Part shown: piece after piece, positions 45,768 through 53,797 of the stretch
Layout of the letters: each line of letters begins with the position of its first letter
How positions within the stretch are numbered: the first letter of the stretch is position 1
Assembly: GCF_004364345.1 (NCBI RefSeq)
Contig: NZ_SOCA01000005.1
Location: forward strand, 62,001-126,000
Direction: 5' to 3'
Length of the DNA stretch: 64,000 nucleotides
DNA from: Prosthecobacter fusiformis
Lineage (GTDB): Bacteria; Verrucomicrobiota; Verrucomicrobiia; Verrucomicrobiales; Verrucomicrobiaceae
Made by a program: the position numbers and the translations under genes
The notes under the pieces: model-generated
Seen by the model: only the letters and a program-made list of their open reading frames with translations
What the model was told of the DNA's origin: nothing
The model's database searches: none

Positions 45768-46319
45768 ATGAACGATTCAACATGGCATCTCATTAAAGCT
45801 TCGGACAAGCAAGAATATGGCCCCATCAATGGAGAAACCTTACTGGGATGGGCCAGTGAAGCAAAAATTTCGCCCATGGACAAGTTGTCCAACGATGGAC
45901 GCCAGACCTGGCAGCGCGCGCCCATGATCCGTGAATTGCAGATGGACTGGCTGATCCAGATGCCTGACCAGTATCTATACGGTCCAACGAATGTGGCCAC
46001 CATTCAAGAATTCCTGGCCACGGGTCAGGTGGATGGGAATGTGGTGTTGATTAATTGCGTGGATGCCACGGAGTCCCGCCTTTCGGACCAACCGTTCTTT
46101 GGTTTCAGTCCACAGCATACGCGCAGTGCCGAGACCACTCTCATCGGTTCCCAGTGGCCAGATCTTCAGCGTGGGGCCAGTGATCCCCATGTTCAGCAAC
46201 GCATCATACAGCTTGAGAAAAACATCATCGAGTATCAGCACTCCATGGATGAATGGGAACAGCGGTACAACAGCCTGCGCCAGCAGTTTATCGAGGCGAC
46301 TGGACGCGAGCCGAAGTAA
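45768..46319 (+). CDS. GYF_2-like domain protein with C-terminal coiled coil
   Basis: A 183-residue soluble protein. Residues 5-50 ('WHLIKASDKQEYGPINGETL...WASEAKISPMDKLS') match the GYF_2 pattern of a Trp-start strand, 'xYGP' and a helix with 'G.I...D.V'. Residues 60-108 look like a second, diverged copy ('DQYLYGPTNVATIQEFLATGQVDGN'). Residues 140-180 are a Gln/Glu-rich coiled coil. It is likely a protein-binding adaptor. It is divergent from the Sel1 gene (64 bases between starts). Confidence 0.7.
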   Translation: MNDSTWHLIKASDKQEYGPINGETLLGWASEAKISPMDKLSNDGRQTWQRAPMIRELQMDWLIQMPDQYLYGPTNVATIQEFLATGQVDGNVVLINCVDATESRLSDQPFFGFSPQHTRSAETTLIGSQWPDLQRGASDPHVQQRIIQLEKNIIEYQHSMDEWEQRYNSLRQQFIEATGREPK

Positions 46320-46349
46320 TGGTAAAGCAAGCGATGGAGTGGCCGAAGG

Positions 46350-48479
46350 TCACTCCGCCCGCTTAGAGATGAAGACGGCCAATGAGCGCGCAGGCATGGC
46401 GAAATGAAGCGTTTTGCGTGTGCGTTTAGGCATCTTCAGCGATCCAGTGGCAAGGCGCAGGTGCCAGGGCTCTGCATCAGCAGCGGGCATCTTGAACTCC
46501 ACATCTTCATAGTGTGAATTGGAGAGAACGAAGACCGTATCGCTCATGCGCGGCTGACCCGTTCGCCCCATTTCTTTCAGCGCACTGCCCGGCAGCCACA
46601 TGCCGAAGCAGCGTGTGAAGCCAGCATCCCAATCATGGTCTTCCATTTCACGGCCTTCGGGATTCCACCAAATGACGTCTTTCGGTATGTCCTCGCCTGC
46701 CTCAAGGCCGGTGAGGAAGTTTTTGCGTGAAAGAACGGGCTGCTCCTGGCGCAGAGCGATGAGCTCGCGGGTAAATTCCAGCATGTGCTGGGGTGTCCCT
46801 GCAAAGTCCCAGGAGAGCCAGCTAATGTCATTATCCTGGCAGTAGGCATTGTTGTTACCCTGCTGGGTATGCCAGCGTTCATCCCCAGCCAGCAGCATGG
46901 GCACTCCCTGGGAGAGGAGCAGGGTGGCGAGCATGTTTTTGGCCTGGCGCTCGCGGAGGGAGATGATGCCAGCATCATCGGTCTCGCCTTCATGGCCACA
47001 GTTCCAGCTTTCGTTATCATTGGCACCGTCCCGGCTTTCTTCCTGATTGGCCTCGTTGTGCTTCTCATTGTAGCTGACGAGATCCCGCAGTCCGAAGCCG
47101 TCGTGGGCGGTGATGAAATTGACACTGGCATGGGGGCCACGGCCGCTGTGATTATAGAGATCGGCGCTACCGCTGAGGCGCTTGGACAGCTCATTGGCGC
47201 GGTCATTGCCTTTCCAGCAACGGCGCACTTCGTCCCGGTAACGTCCATTCCATTCCGCCCAGCCTGTGGGGAAGTTCCCCACCTGATATCCGCCCATGCC
47301 GATGTCCCAAGGTTCAGCGATGAGCTTGACCGTGGAGAGGACTGGGTCCTGGCCGATGGCATCGAAAAATGAGCTCAGTTTGTTCCATCCATAAAGCTCA
47401 CGCGCCAGGGCACTGGCCAAGTCAAAACGGAAGCCGTCCACATGCATTTCCGTGACCCAATAACGCAGGCTGTCCATCAGGAGTCGCAGCCCTGCGGGAT
47501 GCTGCATACTCAGCGTATTGCCGCAGCCGGTGAAGTCTTCGTAGTACCTTGGATGCTCCTGGGAGAGGCGATAGTAAGAAGCATTGTCCACACCACGGAA
47601 GGACAGGGTAGGGCCTCGCTCGCTGCTTTCAGCAGTGTGGTTATAAACAACGTCCAGGATGACTTCGATGCCTTCCTGATGCAGCCGCTTCACCATGCCT
47701 TTAAATTCCCGCATGGCATCATGAGGATCCGTCACGGAGGCATAGGAGGGTTCAAAGGCGAAGAAGGACAGTGTGTTGTAGCCCCAGTAATTGGTTAGGC
47801 CGCGCTCCAGCAAAAATGAATCGTCCAGATGATGATGGACGGGAAGCAACTCCACGGCAGTCACACCCAGATTTTTGAGGTAGTCCATAGCCTCGTTTGA
47901 GGCCAGCCCGGCATAGGTTCCACGAAGGTGTTCCGGCAGGCTGTTCAGCTTTTTAGTGAAGCCCTTGGTGTGTACCTCATAGATGACTGTGCGGTGCCAG
48001 GGGGTTTGAGGATGTGTATCTCCATCCCAGTTGAAGTCGGGGTCCATCACCATGCCTAGCGGCGCGATGGCTGAGGAATCCCGGTCGTCGAAACTGAGGT
48101 CCAAAGATTCACTGTCCAATTCATAGCCGAACAGTTCCGGCTTCCATTCCTTTAAAGGGCGGCCGATAGCCCTCGCATAGGGATCCAGGAGGAGTTTGTT
48201 AGGATTAAAACGATGGCCATTTTCTGGCTCATAAGGGCCATGCACGCGGTAGCCGTAGAGCTGACCGGGGCCGATCCCTGAAATGAAGCCATGCCAGACG
48301 TGGTTCGTGCGCTCAGTAAGTTCAATGCGGGTTTCATTGCCACCTTCGGCAGCGTCAAAAAGACAAACCTCGACTTTGTCTGCGTTTTGGGAAAAGATAG
48401 AAAAATTCACCCCGTCCTTTTCGACAGTGGCACCGAGGGGATATGGCACGCCGTGCCCCGTGAGCTGTATATTAATCAT
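46350..48479 (-). CDS. glgX: Glycogen debranching enzyme (isoamylase type)
   Basis: A 709-residue GH13 enzyme cleaving alpha-1,6 branches of glycogen. It has an N-terminal CBM48 (about 10-130), then the barrel with 'DVVYNHTAE' (276-284), nucleophile Asp353 in 'DGFRFDLAS', acid/base Glu389 in 'IAEPWDIG' and a transition-state Asp in 'ITAHDGFGL' near 460. 'NYWGYNTLSFFAFEPSYAS' is typical of GlgX/TreX. It is divergent from the kaiC-like gene, with two 14-bp palindromes between them. No other glycogen genes are adjacent. Confidence 0.95.
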   Translation of the reverse strand: MINIQLTGHGVPYPLGATVEKDGVNFSIFSQNADKVEVCLFDAAEGGNETRIELTERTNHVWHGFISGIGPGQLYGYRVHGPYEPENGHRFNPNKLLLDPYARAIGRPLKEWKPELFGYELDSESLDLSFDDRDSSAIAPLGMVMDPDFNWDGDTHPQTPWHRTVIYEVHTKGFTKKLNSLPEHLRGTYAGLASNEAMDYLKNLGVTAVELLPVHHHLDDSFLLERGLTNYWGYNTLSFFAFEPSYASVTDPHDAMREFKGMVKRLHQEGIEVILDVVYNHTAESSERGPTLSFRGVDNASYYRLSQEHPRYYEDFTGCGNTLSMQHPAGLRLLMDSLRYWVTEMHVDGFRFDLASALARELYGWNKLSSFFDAIGQDPVLSTVKLIAEPWDIGMGGYQVGNFPTGWAEWNGRYRDEVRRCWKGNDRANELSKRLSGSADLYNHSGRGPHASVNFITAHDGFGLRDLVSYNEKHNEANQEESRDGANDNESWNCGHEGETDDAGIISLRERQAKNMLATLLLSQGVPMLLAGDERWHTQQGNNNAYCQDNDISWLSWDFAGTPQHMLEFTRELIALRQEQPVLSRKNFLTGLEAGEDIPKDVIWWNPEGREMEDHDWDAGFTRCFGMWLPGSALKEMGRTGQPRMSDTVFVLSNSHYEDVEFKMPAADAEPWHLRLATGSLKMPKRTRKTLHFAMPARSLAVFISKRAE

Positions 48480-48544
48480 CGCCCAACTTCGAATTTGGCA
48501 GGGCAGTTGGATGGGTGAAATGGATAATTAATTTTCAGCAGCCA

Positions 48545-48585
48545 AGCTTGCGCAAGCTCGTGGCGGGCAATAATAGCATGCTATT
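48545..48585. promoter_or_regulatory. Two 14-bp perfect palindromes between glgX and the kaiC-like gene
   Basis: AGCTTGCGCAAGCT (48545-48558) and AATAGCATGCTATT (48572-48585) are each perfectly self-complementary. Their centres are 27 bases apart. They sit in the 175-base region shared by two divergent starts (48479 and 48655) and could be operators for dimeric regulators. The assignment as operators is inference. Confidence 0.45.
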
Positions 48586-48654
48586 CCTGGCTGGCCTTTA
48601 AGAGCTACTTCAATGTTTTGCCGAGATTCTAACCTGATTTATAATTTTCTTCTC

Positions 48655-50385
48655 ATGGCCAAATCTAAAGTCAAACCTCTTCCTCTGCTCGAAAAAGCAC
48701 CCACTGGTATCACTGGGTTTGATCAGATCACCGGCGGCGGGGTTCCGAAGGGCCGACCAACGCTGATTTGCGGTTCCGCTGGCTGCGGTAAATCTTTGAT
48801 GGCGACAGAATTTCTGATTCGTGGTGCGACTGAGTTTGGAGAACCTGGAGTGCTAATGACCTTTGAGGAGACAGCGGATGACATCCGCAAAAACGTGGCC
48901 TCTCTTGGTTTTGATATTGATGACCTGGTGGCCAGCAAGAAGCTGATCATCGATCATGTGCATGTGGAGCGCAGCGAGATCGAAGAGAATGGAGAATACG
49001 ATCTTGAGGGACTCTTTATCCGCCTGGGTTATGCGATTGATAGCATCGGTGCCAAACGGGTGATGCTGGACACCATTGAAACGCTTTTTTCTGGGCTGAG
49101 CAACCAGGGTATCTTGCGGGCAGAACTGCGGCGGCTTTTTGGCTGGCTAAAGGAACGCGGTATGACCACCCTGATTACCGGAGAACGTGGCGACGGCTCA
49201 TTGACCCGCCAGGGGCTGGAGGAATATGTATCCGACTGTGTGGTGCTTTTGGATCACCGTGTCTATGGACAGATTTCGACCCGCCGTCTGCGTGTGGTGA
49301 AGTATCGTGGGTCCACTCACGGCACGAATGAATACCCGTTCCTGATTGATGAACAGGGCATTTCGGTGCTGCCGATCACCTCTAGCGGCATGGATTATGA
49401 AGTGTCCAATGAACGCGTGGGCACAGGCGTCAGCGAACTGGATGAGATGCTGGACGGGCAGGGCTATTATCGCGGCAGCACCATTCTGCTCAGTGGCACG
49501 GCGGGCACCGGAAAGAGCAGCATGTGCGCACACTTGGCCTATGAAACATGTCGGCGCGGTGAACGCTGCATGTATTTTTCCTTTGAAGAATCTCCCTCGC
49601 AGATTCAGCGGAACATGAAGACCATTGGCATTGATCTGGCTCCTTATGTGCGCAAAGGCTTGCTGCAGTTTCATTCATCCCGACCGACCTTGCAGGGACT
49701 GGAGATGCATCTGGTGAGCATGCACAAAATGATCGAGAATTTTGGTCCTGCGACAGTGATCGTGGATCCCGTTTCCAATCTAAGCACAGCAGGCACCCTG
49801 GACGATTCAACCGCGATGCTGGCAAGGTTGATCGAGTATCTGAGAAAGAAGGAAATCACCGCTTTCTTATCATCGCTGACCAGCGGCGGAAGGTCACTGG
49901 AACAGACGGATGAGGGACTCAGTTCCATCGTGGACACATGGCTGCTGCTAAGGGATGTGGAACTGGGCGGTGAGCGCAACCGACTGATGTATGTGCTGAA
50001 ATCACGCGGCATGGCCCATTCTAACCAAGTGCGTGAATTTGTGATCACCTCTAAAGGTATCAAGCTGGTGCCGGTTTATCTGGGGACTGAAGGTGTGCTG
50101 ACAGGCTCAGCACGCGTGGCCCAGGAAACCAAGAACATGAAAGAGCAAATGGCCGCTGAAGAAGAGCTGGACCGTAAACGTCTGGCGCTGGATCATCGAC
50201 GCAAGGCTCTGGAAGCACAAATCGTCTCACTCCAGGCAGAAATTGCCTCTGAAGAGGAAGAATATAGCCGGGAGGCATCCAACAAGAAACAGAGAGACGA
50301 AAAAATTAGGGAGGACCGCAACCTGATGCTAACGAGCCGCCGTTCTGACTACAAGAAGACCCCGAAGCAAACGAGCAAGGCCTAA
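48655..50385 (+). CDS. KaiC-like circadian-clock-type double RecA ATPase
   Basis: A 576-residue protein with two KaiC domains. CI has Walker A 'GSAGCGKS' (40-47) and catalytic Glu71-Glu72 ('TFEETADDI'); CII has Walker A 'GTAGTGKS' (281-288) and Glu311-Glu312 ('SFEESPSQI'). 'GLSSIVDTW' (421-429) aligns with the cyanobacterial phosphosite 'ISTITDT', giving Ser423-Ser424 for Ser-Thr. After about 490 a long charged coiled coil replaces the usual KaiC tail. It would form hexamers with ATPase and possibly autokinase activity, partnered by the two KaiB-like proteins downstream (19-base gap). ATG 48655 fits the family; no KaiA gene is seen. Confidence 0.93.
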   Translation: MAKSKVKPLPLLEKAPTGITGFDQITGGGVPKGRPTLICGSAGCGKSLMATEFLIRGATEFGEPGVLMTFEETADDIRKNVASLGFDIDDLVASKKLIIDHVHVERSEIEENGEYDLEGLFIRLGYAIDSIGAKRVMLDTIETLFSGLSNQGILRAELRRLFGWLKERGMTTLITGERGDGSLTRQGLEEYVSDCVVLLDHRVYGQISTRRLRVVKYRGSTHGTNEYPFLIDEQGISVLPITSSGMDYEVSNERVGTGVSELDEMLDGQGYYRGSTILLSGTAGTGKSSMCAHLAYETCRRGERCMYFSFEESPSQIQRNMKTIGIDLAPYVRKGLLQFHSSRPTLQGLEMHLVSMHKMIENFGPATVIVDPVSNLSTAGTLDDSTAMLARLIEYLRKKEITAFLSSLTSGGRSLEQTDEGLSSIVDTWLLLRDVELGGERNRLMYVLKSRGMAHSNQVREFVITSKGIKLVPVYLGTEGVLTGSARVAQETKNMKEQMAAEEELDRKRLALDHRRKALEAQIVSLQAEIASEEEEYSREASNKKQRDEKIREDRNLMLTSRRSDYKKTPKQTSKA

Positions 50386-50404
50386 CCCCAAGCACCCAGA
50401 AGCC

Positions 50405-50848
50405 ATGAAAGCACCTGCCCCTGGTAAAGCCTCCTCTAAACCCGCAGCAAAGACGGTTAAAAAGACTGTGGCAGCGAAAAAAAAGCCAGCAGTCAAAGCT
50501 GCCAAAAAAACCACCGCAAAAAAAGGGGTCTCCAAGAGCGGTAAATCAGCAGCTCCCGAAACCCCTGATGTGTGGAATCTGCGTCTGTATGTGGCGGGTC
50601 AGACTCCCCGCTCCTTGACTGCCTTCTCCAACTTGAAAAGGTTGTGTGAGGAACATTTGGCGGGCCGTTACGACATTGAAGTGGTGGACCTGATGAAAAA
50701 CCCACACCTTGCGCAGAGTGATCAAATCGTCGCTCTGCCCACCCTGGTGCGCAAATTACCTGAGCCAATCAAAAGAGTCATTGGAGATTTGTCGAATGTG
50801 GAAAAGGTAATGGTGGGCATTGATCTGGAACTCATTGCTAAAAAATAA
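50405..50848 (+). CDS. KaiB-like protein with histone-H1-like basic N-terminal tail
   Basis: 147 residues. Residues 58-143 form a canonical thioredoxin-like KaiB domain ('[16 protein letters not shown]', '[16 protein letters not shown]', '[21 protein letters not shown]'), which in cyanobacteria binds KaiC to drive dephosphorylation. Residues 1-52 are almost only Lys, Ala, Pro, Thr, Ser and Val with [13 protein letters not shown] repeats, like a linker-histone tail, a feature not found in standard KaiB. This tail could bind DNA or acidic surfaces. It follows the KaiC-like gene by 19 bases. Confidence 0.92.
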   Translation: MKAPAPGKASSKPAAKTVKKTVAAKKKPAVKAAKKTTAKKGVSKSGKSAAPETPDVWNLRLYVAGQTPRSLTAFSNLKRLCEEHLAGRYDIEVVDLMKNPHLAQSDQIVALPTLVRKLPEPIKRVIGDLSNVEKVMVGIDLELIAKK

Positions 50849-50923
50849 GATCAGATTTTTCACTCCTTCCGAACTGATCGTTGTCCGCTCTAACCCAGGC
50901 TCCCCCCAACCGGCATTACCCCC

Positions 50924-51355
50924 ATGGCAAAAAAGACTTCCCAGGTACGTGGAGGAACCAAGGCTTCACCCGCCAAGGCCGCTAAGAAAAAGGCAGAGGG
51001 TATCCCAGTGGAACCGCTTTCTAGCACAGCAGATTTTGAAGCTTTGCTGAAGGGCAATTTGGACAGCTCGCAACGGTATGTGCTTAAATTATACGTCACA
51101 GGGACAACCACACGAGCTGCGCAGGCAGTGGCTAACATTCATGCTATGTGTGATGAACATCTCGCAGGCCGGTATGACCTGGAGGTGATCGACATCTATC
51201 AGCAGCCAGACGCGGCGGCAGACGAACAAATTATTGCTGCTCCGACACTGGTAAAACAGGAACCTGCCCCCTCGCGCAGGGTAGTGGGTAACTTTTCGGA
51301 TAAGGAGAAGATTCTAATCAGCCTTAACATCGATCTTGCTGACAAAGCCTCATGA
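50924..51355 (+). CDS. Second KaiB-like protein with basic N-terminal tail
   Basis: 143 residues. The KaiB domain spans 52-137 ('VLKLYVTGTTTRAAQAV', 'YDLEVIDIYQQPDAAADEQ', 'AAPTLVKQEPAPSRRVVGNFS'). It is more diverged than the first copy, including Asn for Asp in 'GNFSDKE' and a TTT where most have 'GNT/GQT'. The N-terminal 25 residues are Lys/Ala-rich (AKKT, AKAAKKKA), a shorter version of the tail of the first KaiB. The two copies probably arose by duplication and may have split roles. It is 75 bases after the first KaiB gene and 23 bases before the kinase gene. Confidence 0.9.
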   Translation: MAKKTSQVRGGTKASPAKAAKKKAEGIPVEPLSSTADFEALLKGNLDSSQRYVLKLYVTGTTTRAAQAVANIHAMCDEHLAGRYDLEVIDIYQQPDAAADEQIIAAPTLVKQEPAPSRRVVGNFSDKEKILISLNIDLADKAS

Positions 51356-51378
51356 CAAGAGGACGAATTCGTTAAATT

Positions 51379-53130
51379 ATGAGCAAAAAAGCCTCCAGTG
51401 CGCATTCACCTGCCTCCAGAAAATCCTCCGGGACCAAATCTGGTGGTAATGGCGCGCGCACCGGAACCCAAGTAAGCAAGAAGGCGGAAGCAAAGCCGCG
51501 CGTTTGGATTGATAAAAGCGACTTTGAGAGGATTCACGATCATTTGCGTGAAGCGCAAGAAACGCTGGATGCTATCCGCAATGGCGATGTGGATGCCGTC
51601 GTGGTCAGTGGCAGTCATGGCAGCCAGGTTTACAGTTTGAGCGGTGCCGAGCAGCCTTACCGCATTTATGTCGAGCAGATGCAGGAAGGCGCGGTCACCG
51701 TGGATCAGAGCGGTCTCATTTTGTATTGCAACCAACGGTTTGCGGATATGACTGGTCTGCCGCTAGAGCGGGTGATCAGTTCACAGATCCTCCAGTATGT
51801 TCCAAAATCGACGTGGAAGAATTTAGATCATGTCTTTAAAGGTGAAGAAGCAGCCAAACATGAGTGCCTGCTACAGCATTTGGATGGTGGCTCCCGTCCG
51901 GTCCTCCTCACTGGCAGTCCACTGCCAATGGAAGATCAGCATGTGATGTGTCTGGTGGTAACTGATTTGACCGAACAAAAAGAGCGTGAGGAACTGCGCC
52001 AGGGCAAAGAAGGAGCAGAGAAGGCCAACCTGGCCAAAGATGCATTTTTGGCCGCACTGAGTCACGAGTTACGTACTCCGCTGACGCCAGCCCTGATGGC
52101 CACCATGGCTCTGGAGAATGATGAGAGCCTGCCCGAATCCGTCCGCGCCAGCCTCGGAATGATTCGCCGTAACGTGGAACTTGAGGCCCGTCTTATTGAT
52201 GATCTTCTGGATCTGACCCGCATCGCACGCGGCAAGTTGGAACTGCATTTAAGGGCGGTGGATGTGCATGTGATCATCCAGCGTGCGCATGAAATTTGCG
52301 AGACGGATATCCATACAAAAAAGCAAACTTTTGAGCTTCAACTTAACGCGGCAAAACATTTGGCCATGGCGGATCCTGTGCGCCTTCAACAGGCTCTTTG
52401 GAATGTGATCCGCAATGCGGTCAAGTTCACGCCCGAAGGTGGCATCATCACGGTTAAGACAGGCAATCGAGGTAAAAAAATTTGGATTGAAGTCACCGAC
52501 AGCGGAATCGGCTTCGCTCAAAAGATTTTACCTGGCATGTTCAAGCCGTTTGAGCAGGGAGGGCGTGACATCACACGTCGCTTTGGAGGTTTAGGACTGG
52601 GGCTCGCTATCAGTAGTTCCATCATGGAATCGCATGATGGGACGATTATTGGCGACAGTCCCGGGGCAGACAAAGGTGCGACATTTACTTTAGAACTGCC
52701 CCTGGGATCATTGTCCAGTCCAGTTAATGCGGGGCCAGTGGAGTTTGAGAAAGATCTGAGTCATTCGGGGCTGCGCATTCTGTTAGTTGAGGATCACAAG
52801 GACACTCGTGCGAGCATGGAGTTGCTGCTGCGCCGTGCAGGGCATGTTGTAACGGCAGCCGACTGTGCGGCAATGGCTTTGGAAATAGCCGAGGCGCATA
52901 CCTTTGACCTTGTGATCAGCGATTTGGGACTGCCGGACCTCAGCGGTATGGAGTTGATGTCTCAACTGCGGGACCAGCATGGTCTGCGTGGCATTGCCGT
53001 TAGCGGTTATGGCATGGAGGAAGATATCCTGCGAAGCAAAGATGCAGGCTTTGTCTATCATCTCACGAAACCTATCCAGATGGAGACTCTCCGGCGTCTC
53101 ATCCGCCAGTTTGCGGCCAGTGGAGGATAA
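51379..53130 (+). CDS. PAS hybrid histidine kinase with C-terminal receiver
   Basis: 583 residues, soluble. A basic Ser/Lys-rich N-terminal segment (1-40) resembles the KaiB tails. Then follow a short helical signal region, a PAS domain (about 95-205, 'GAVTVDQSGLILYCNQRFADMTG'), HisKA with the phosphosite His229 in 'LSHELRTPLTP', an HATPase with 'NAVKFTPEGG' and 'GGLGLGLAIS', and a REC domain with Asp515 in 'LVISDLGLPD'. It lies within the kaiC-kaiB-kaiB operon and is a candidate input/output kinase, playing a part analogous to SasA or CikA, though not orthologous in layout. Confidence 0.92.
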   Translation: MSKKASSAHSPASRKSSGTKSGGNGARTGTQVSKKAEAKPRVWIDKSDFERIHDHLREAQETLDAIRNGDVDAVVVSGSHGSQVYSLSGAEQPYRIYVEQMQEGAVTVDQSGLILYCNQRFADMTGLPLERVISSQILQYVPKSTWKNLDHVFKGEEAAKHECLLQHLDGGSRPVLLTGSPLPMEDQHVMCLVVTDLTEQKEREELRQGKEGAEKANLAKDAFLAALSHELRTPLTPALMATMALENDESLPESVRASLGMIRRNVELEARLIDDLLDLTRIARGKLELHLRAVDVHVIIQRAHEICETDIHTKKQTFELQLNAAKHLAMADPVRLQQALWNVIRNAVKFTPEGGIITVKTGNRGKKIWIEVTDSGIGFAQKILPGMFKPFEQGGRDITRRFGGLGLGLAISSSIMESHDGTIIGDSPGADKGATFTLELPLGSLSSPVNAGPVEFEKDLSHSGLRILLVEDHKDTRASMELLLRRAGHVVTAADCAAMALEIAEAHTFDLVISDLGLPDLSGMELMSQLRDQHGLRGIAVSGYGMEEDILRSKDAGFVYHLTKPIQMETLRRLIRQFAASGG

Positions 53131-53203
53131 ATGTTTTCTGGAGGTGGAATGCGGTGGCACCTTCACATTTCTTTTCAACGGCCGCCCAATCATGTATAGT
53201 TAG

Positions 53204-53797
53204 ATGCCTCTCCTCACATCACTCAAAAACCACACTGCTACAGCCCATGCAGCGTTGGAGGAGCAGTTGGATATCCAGCGACATTTTCAGTCAGAAGAGT
53301 TGTATAGACGCTTGCTGGAGAGTTTCTATAGCCTGTATGCACCGCTGGAAGAACGGCTGGCGGAGCTGATCGATTGGAACCAAAAAAACTGGGATTTTGA
53401 GATACGGCGGAAAACTCCGTGGTTGGAGAATGATCTGTCAAATTTGGGCATGACAGGAAACGATGTGGCAGCGCTATCGCTGAGCAATGGACTTCCAGAA
53501 ATCAAGAATTTAGGAGCTGCCGTTGGATGCTTGTATGTCCTTGAAGGCTCAACACTTGGGGGCCAGATGATCACCAAGCTATTGCAACGAAGCCTCCCGC
53601 TGACCGCAGAAAAGGCAGGTGCCTTTTTCGCTGGTTATCGGGAACAGACTGGCCTGCGCTGGCGCGAATTTGGAATGTGGGCAGAAGCCCTGGCCCGGGA
53701 TGATCCTGGGATGGAGGCAAGTGCTGTGAATGCGGCGAAAGATACCTTCGACAGTTTTGCCCTCCGGTTTAAAAACTTAAATTTTACGAATGTCTGA
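53204..53797 (+). CDS. Biliverdin-forming heme oxygenase
   Basis: A 197-residue HO-type protein. The proximal heme ligand is His15 in 'TATAHAALEE', and the distal-helix region is 'LYVLEGSTLGGQMI' near 110-123 with its Gly-rich kink. It converts heme to biliverdin, CO and iron. Its stop overlaps the start of the bacteriophytochrome gene by 8 bases, so chromophore synthesis and photoreceptor are translationally coupled. The family name bphO or hmuO applies, but I leave the symbol open. Confidence 0.93.
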   Translation: MPLLTSLKNHTATAHAALEEQLDIQRHFQSEELYRRLLESFYSLYAPLEERLAELIDWNQKNWDFEIRRKTPWLENDLSNLGMTGNDVAALSLSNGLPEIKNLGAAVGCLYVLEGSTLGGQMITKLLQRSLPLTAEKAGAFFAGYREQTGLRWREFGMWAEALARDDPGMEASAVNAAKDTFDSFALRFKNLNFTNV

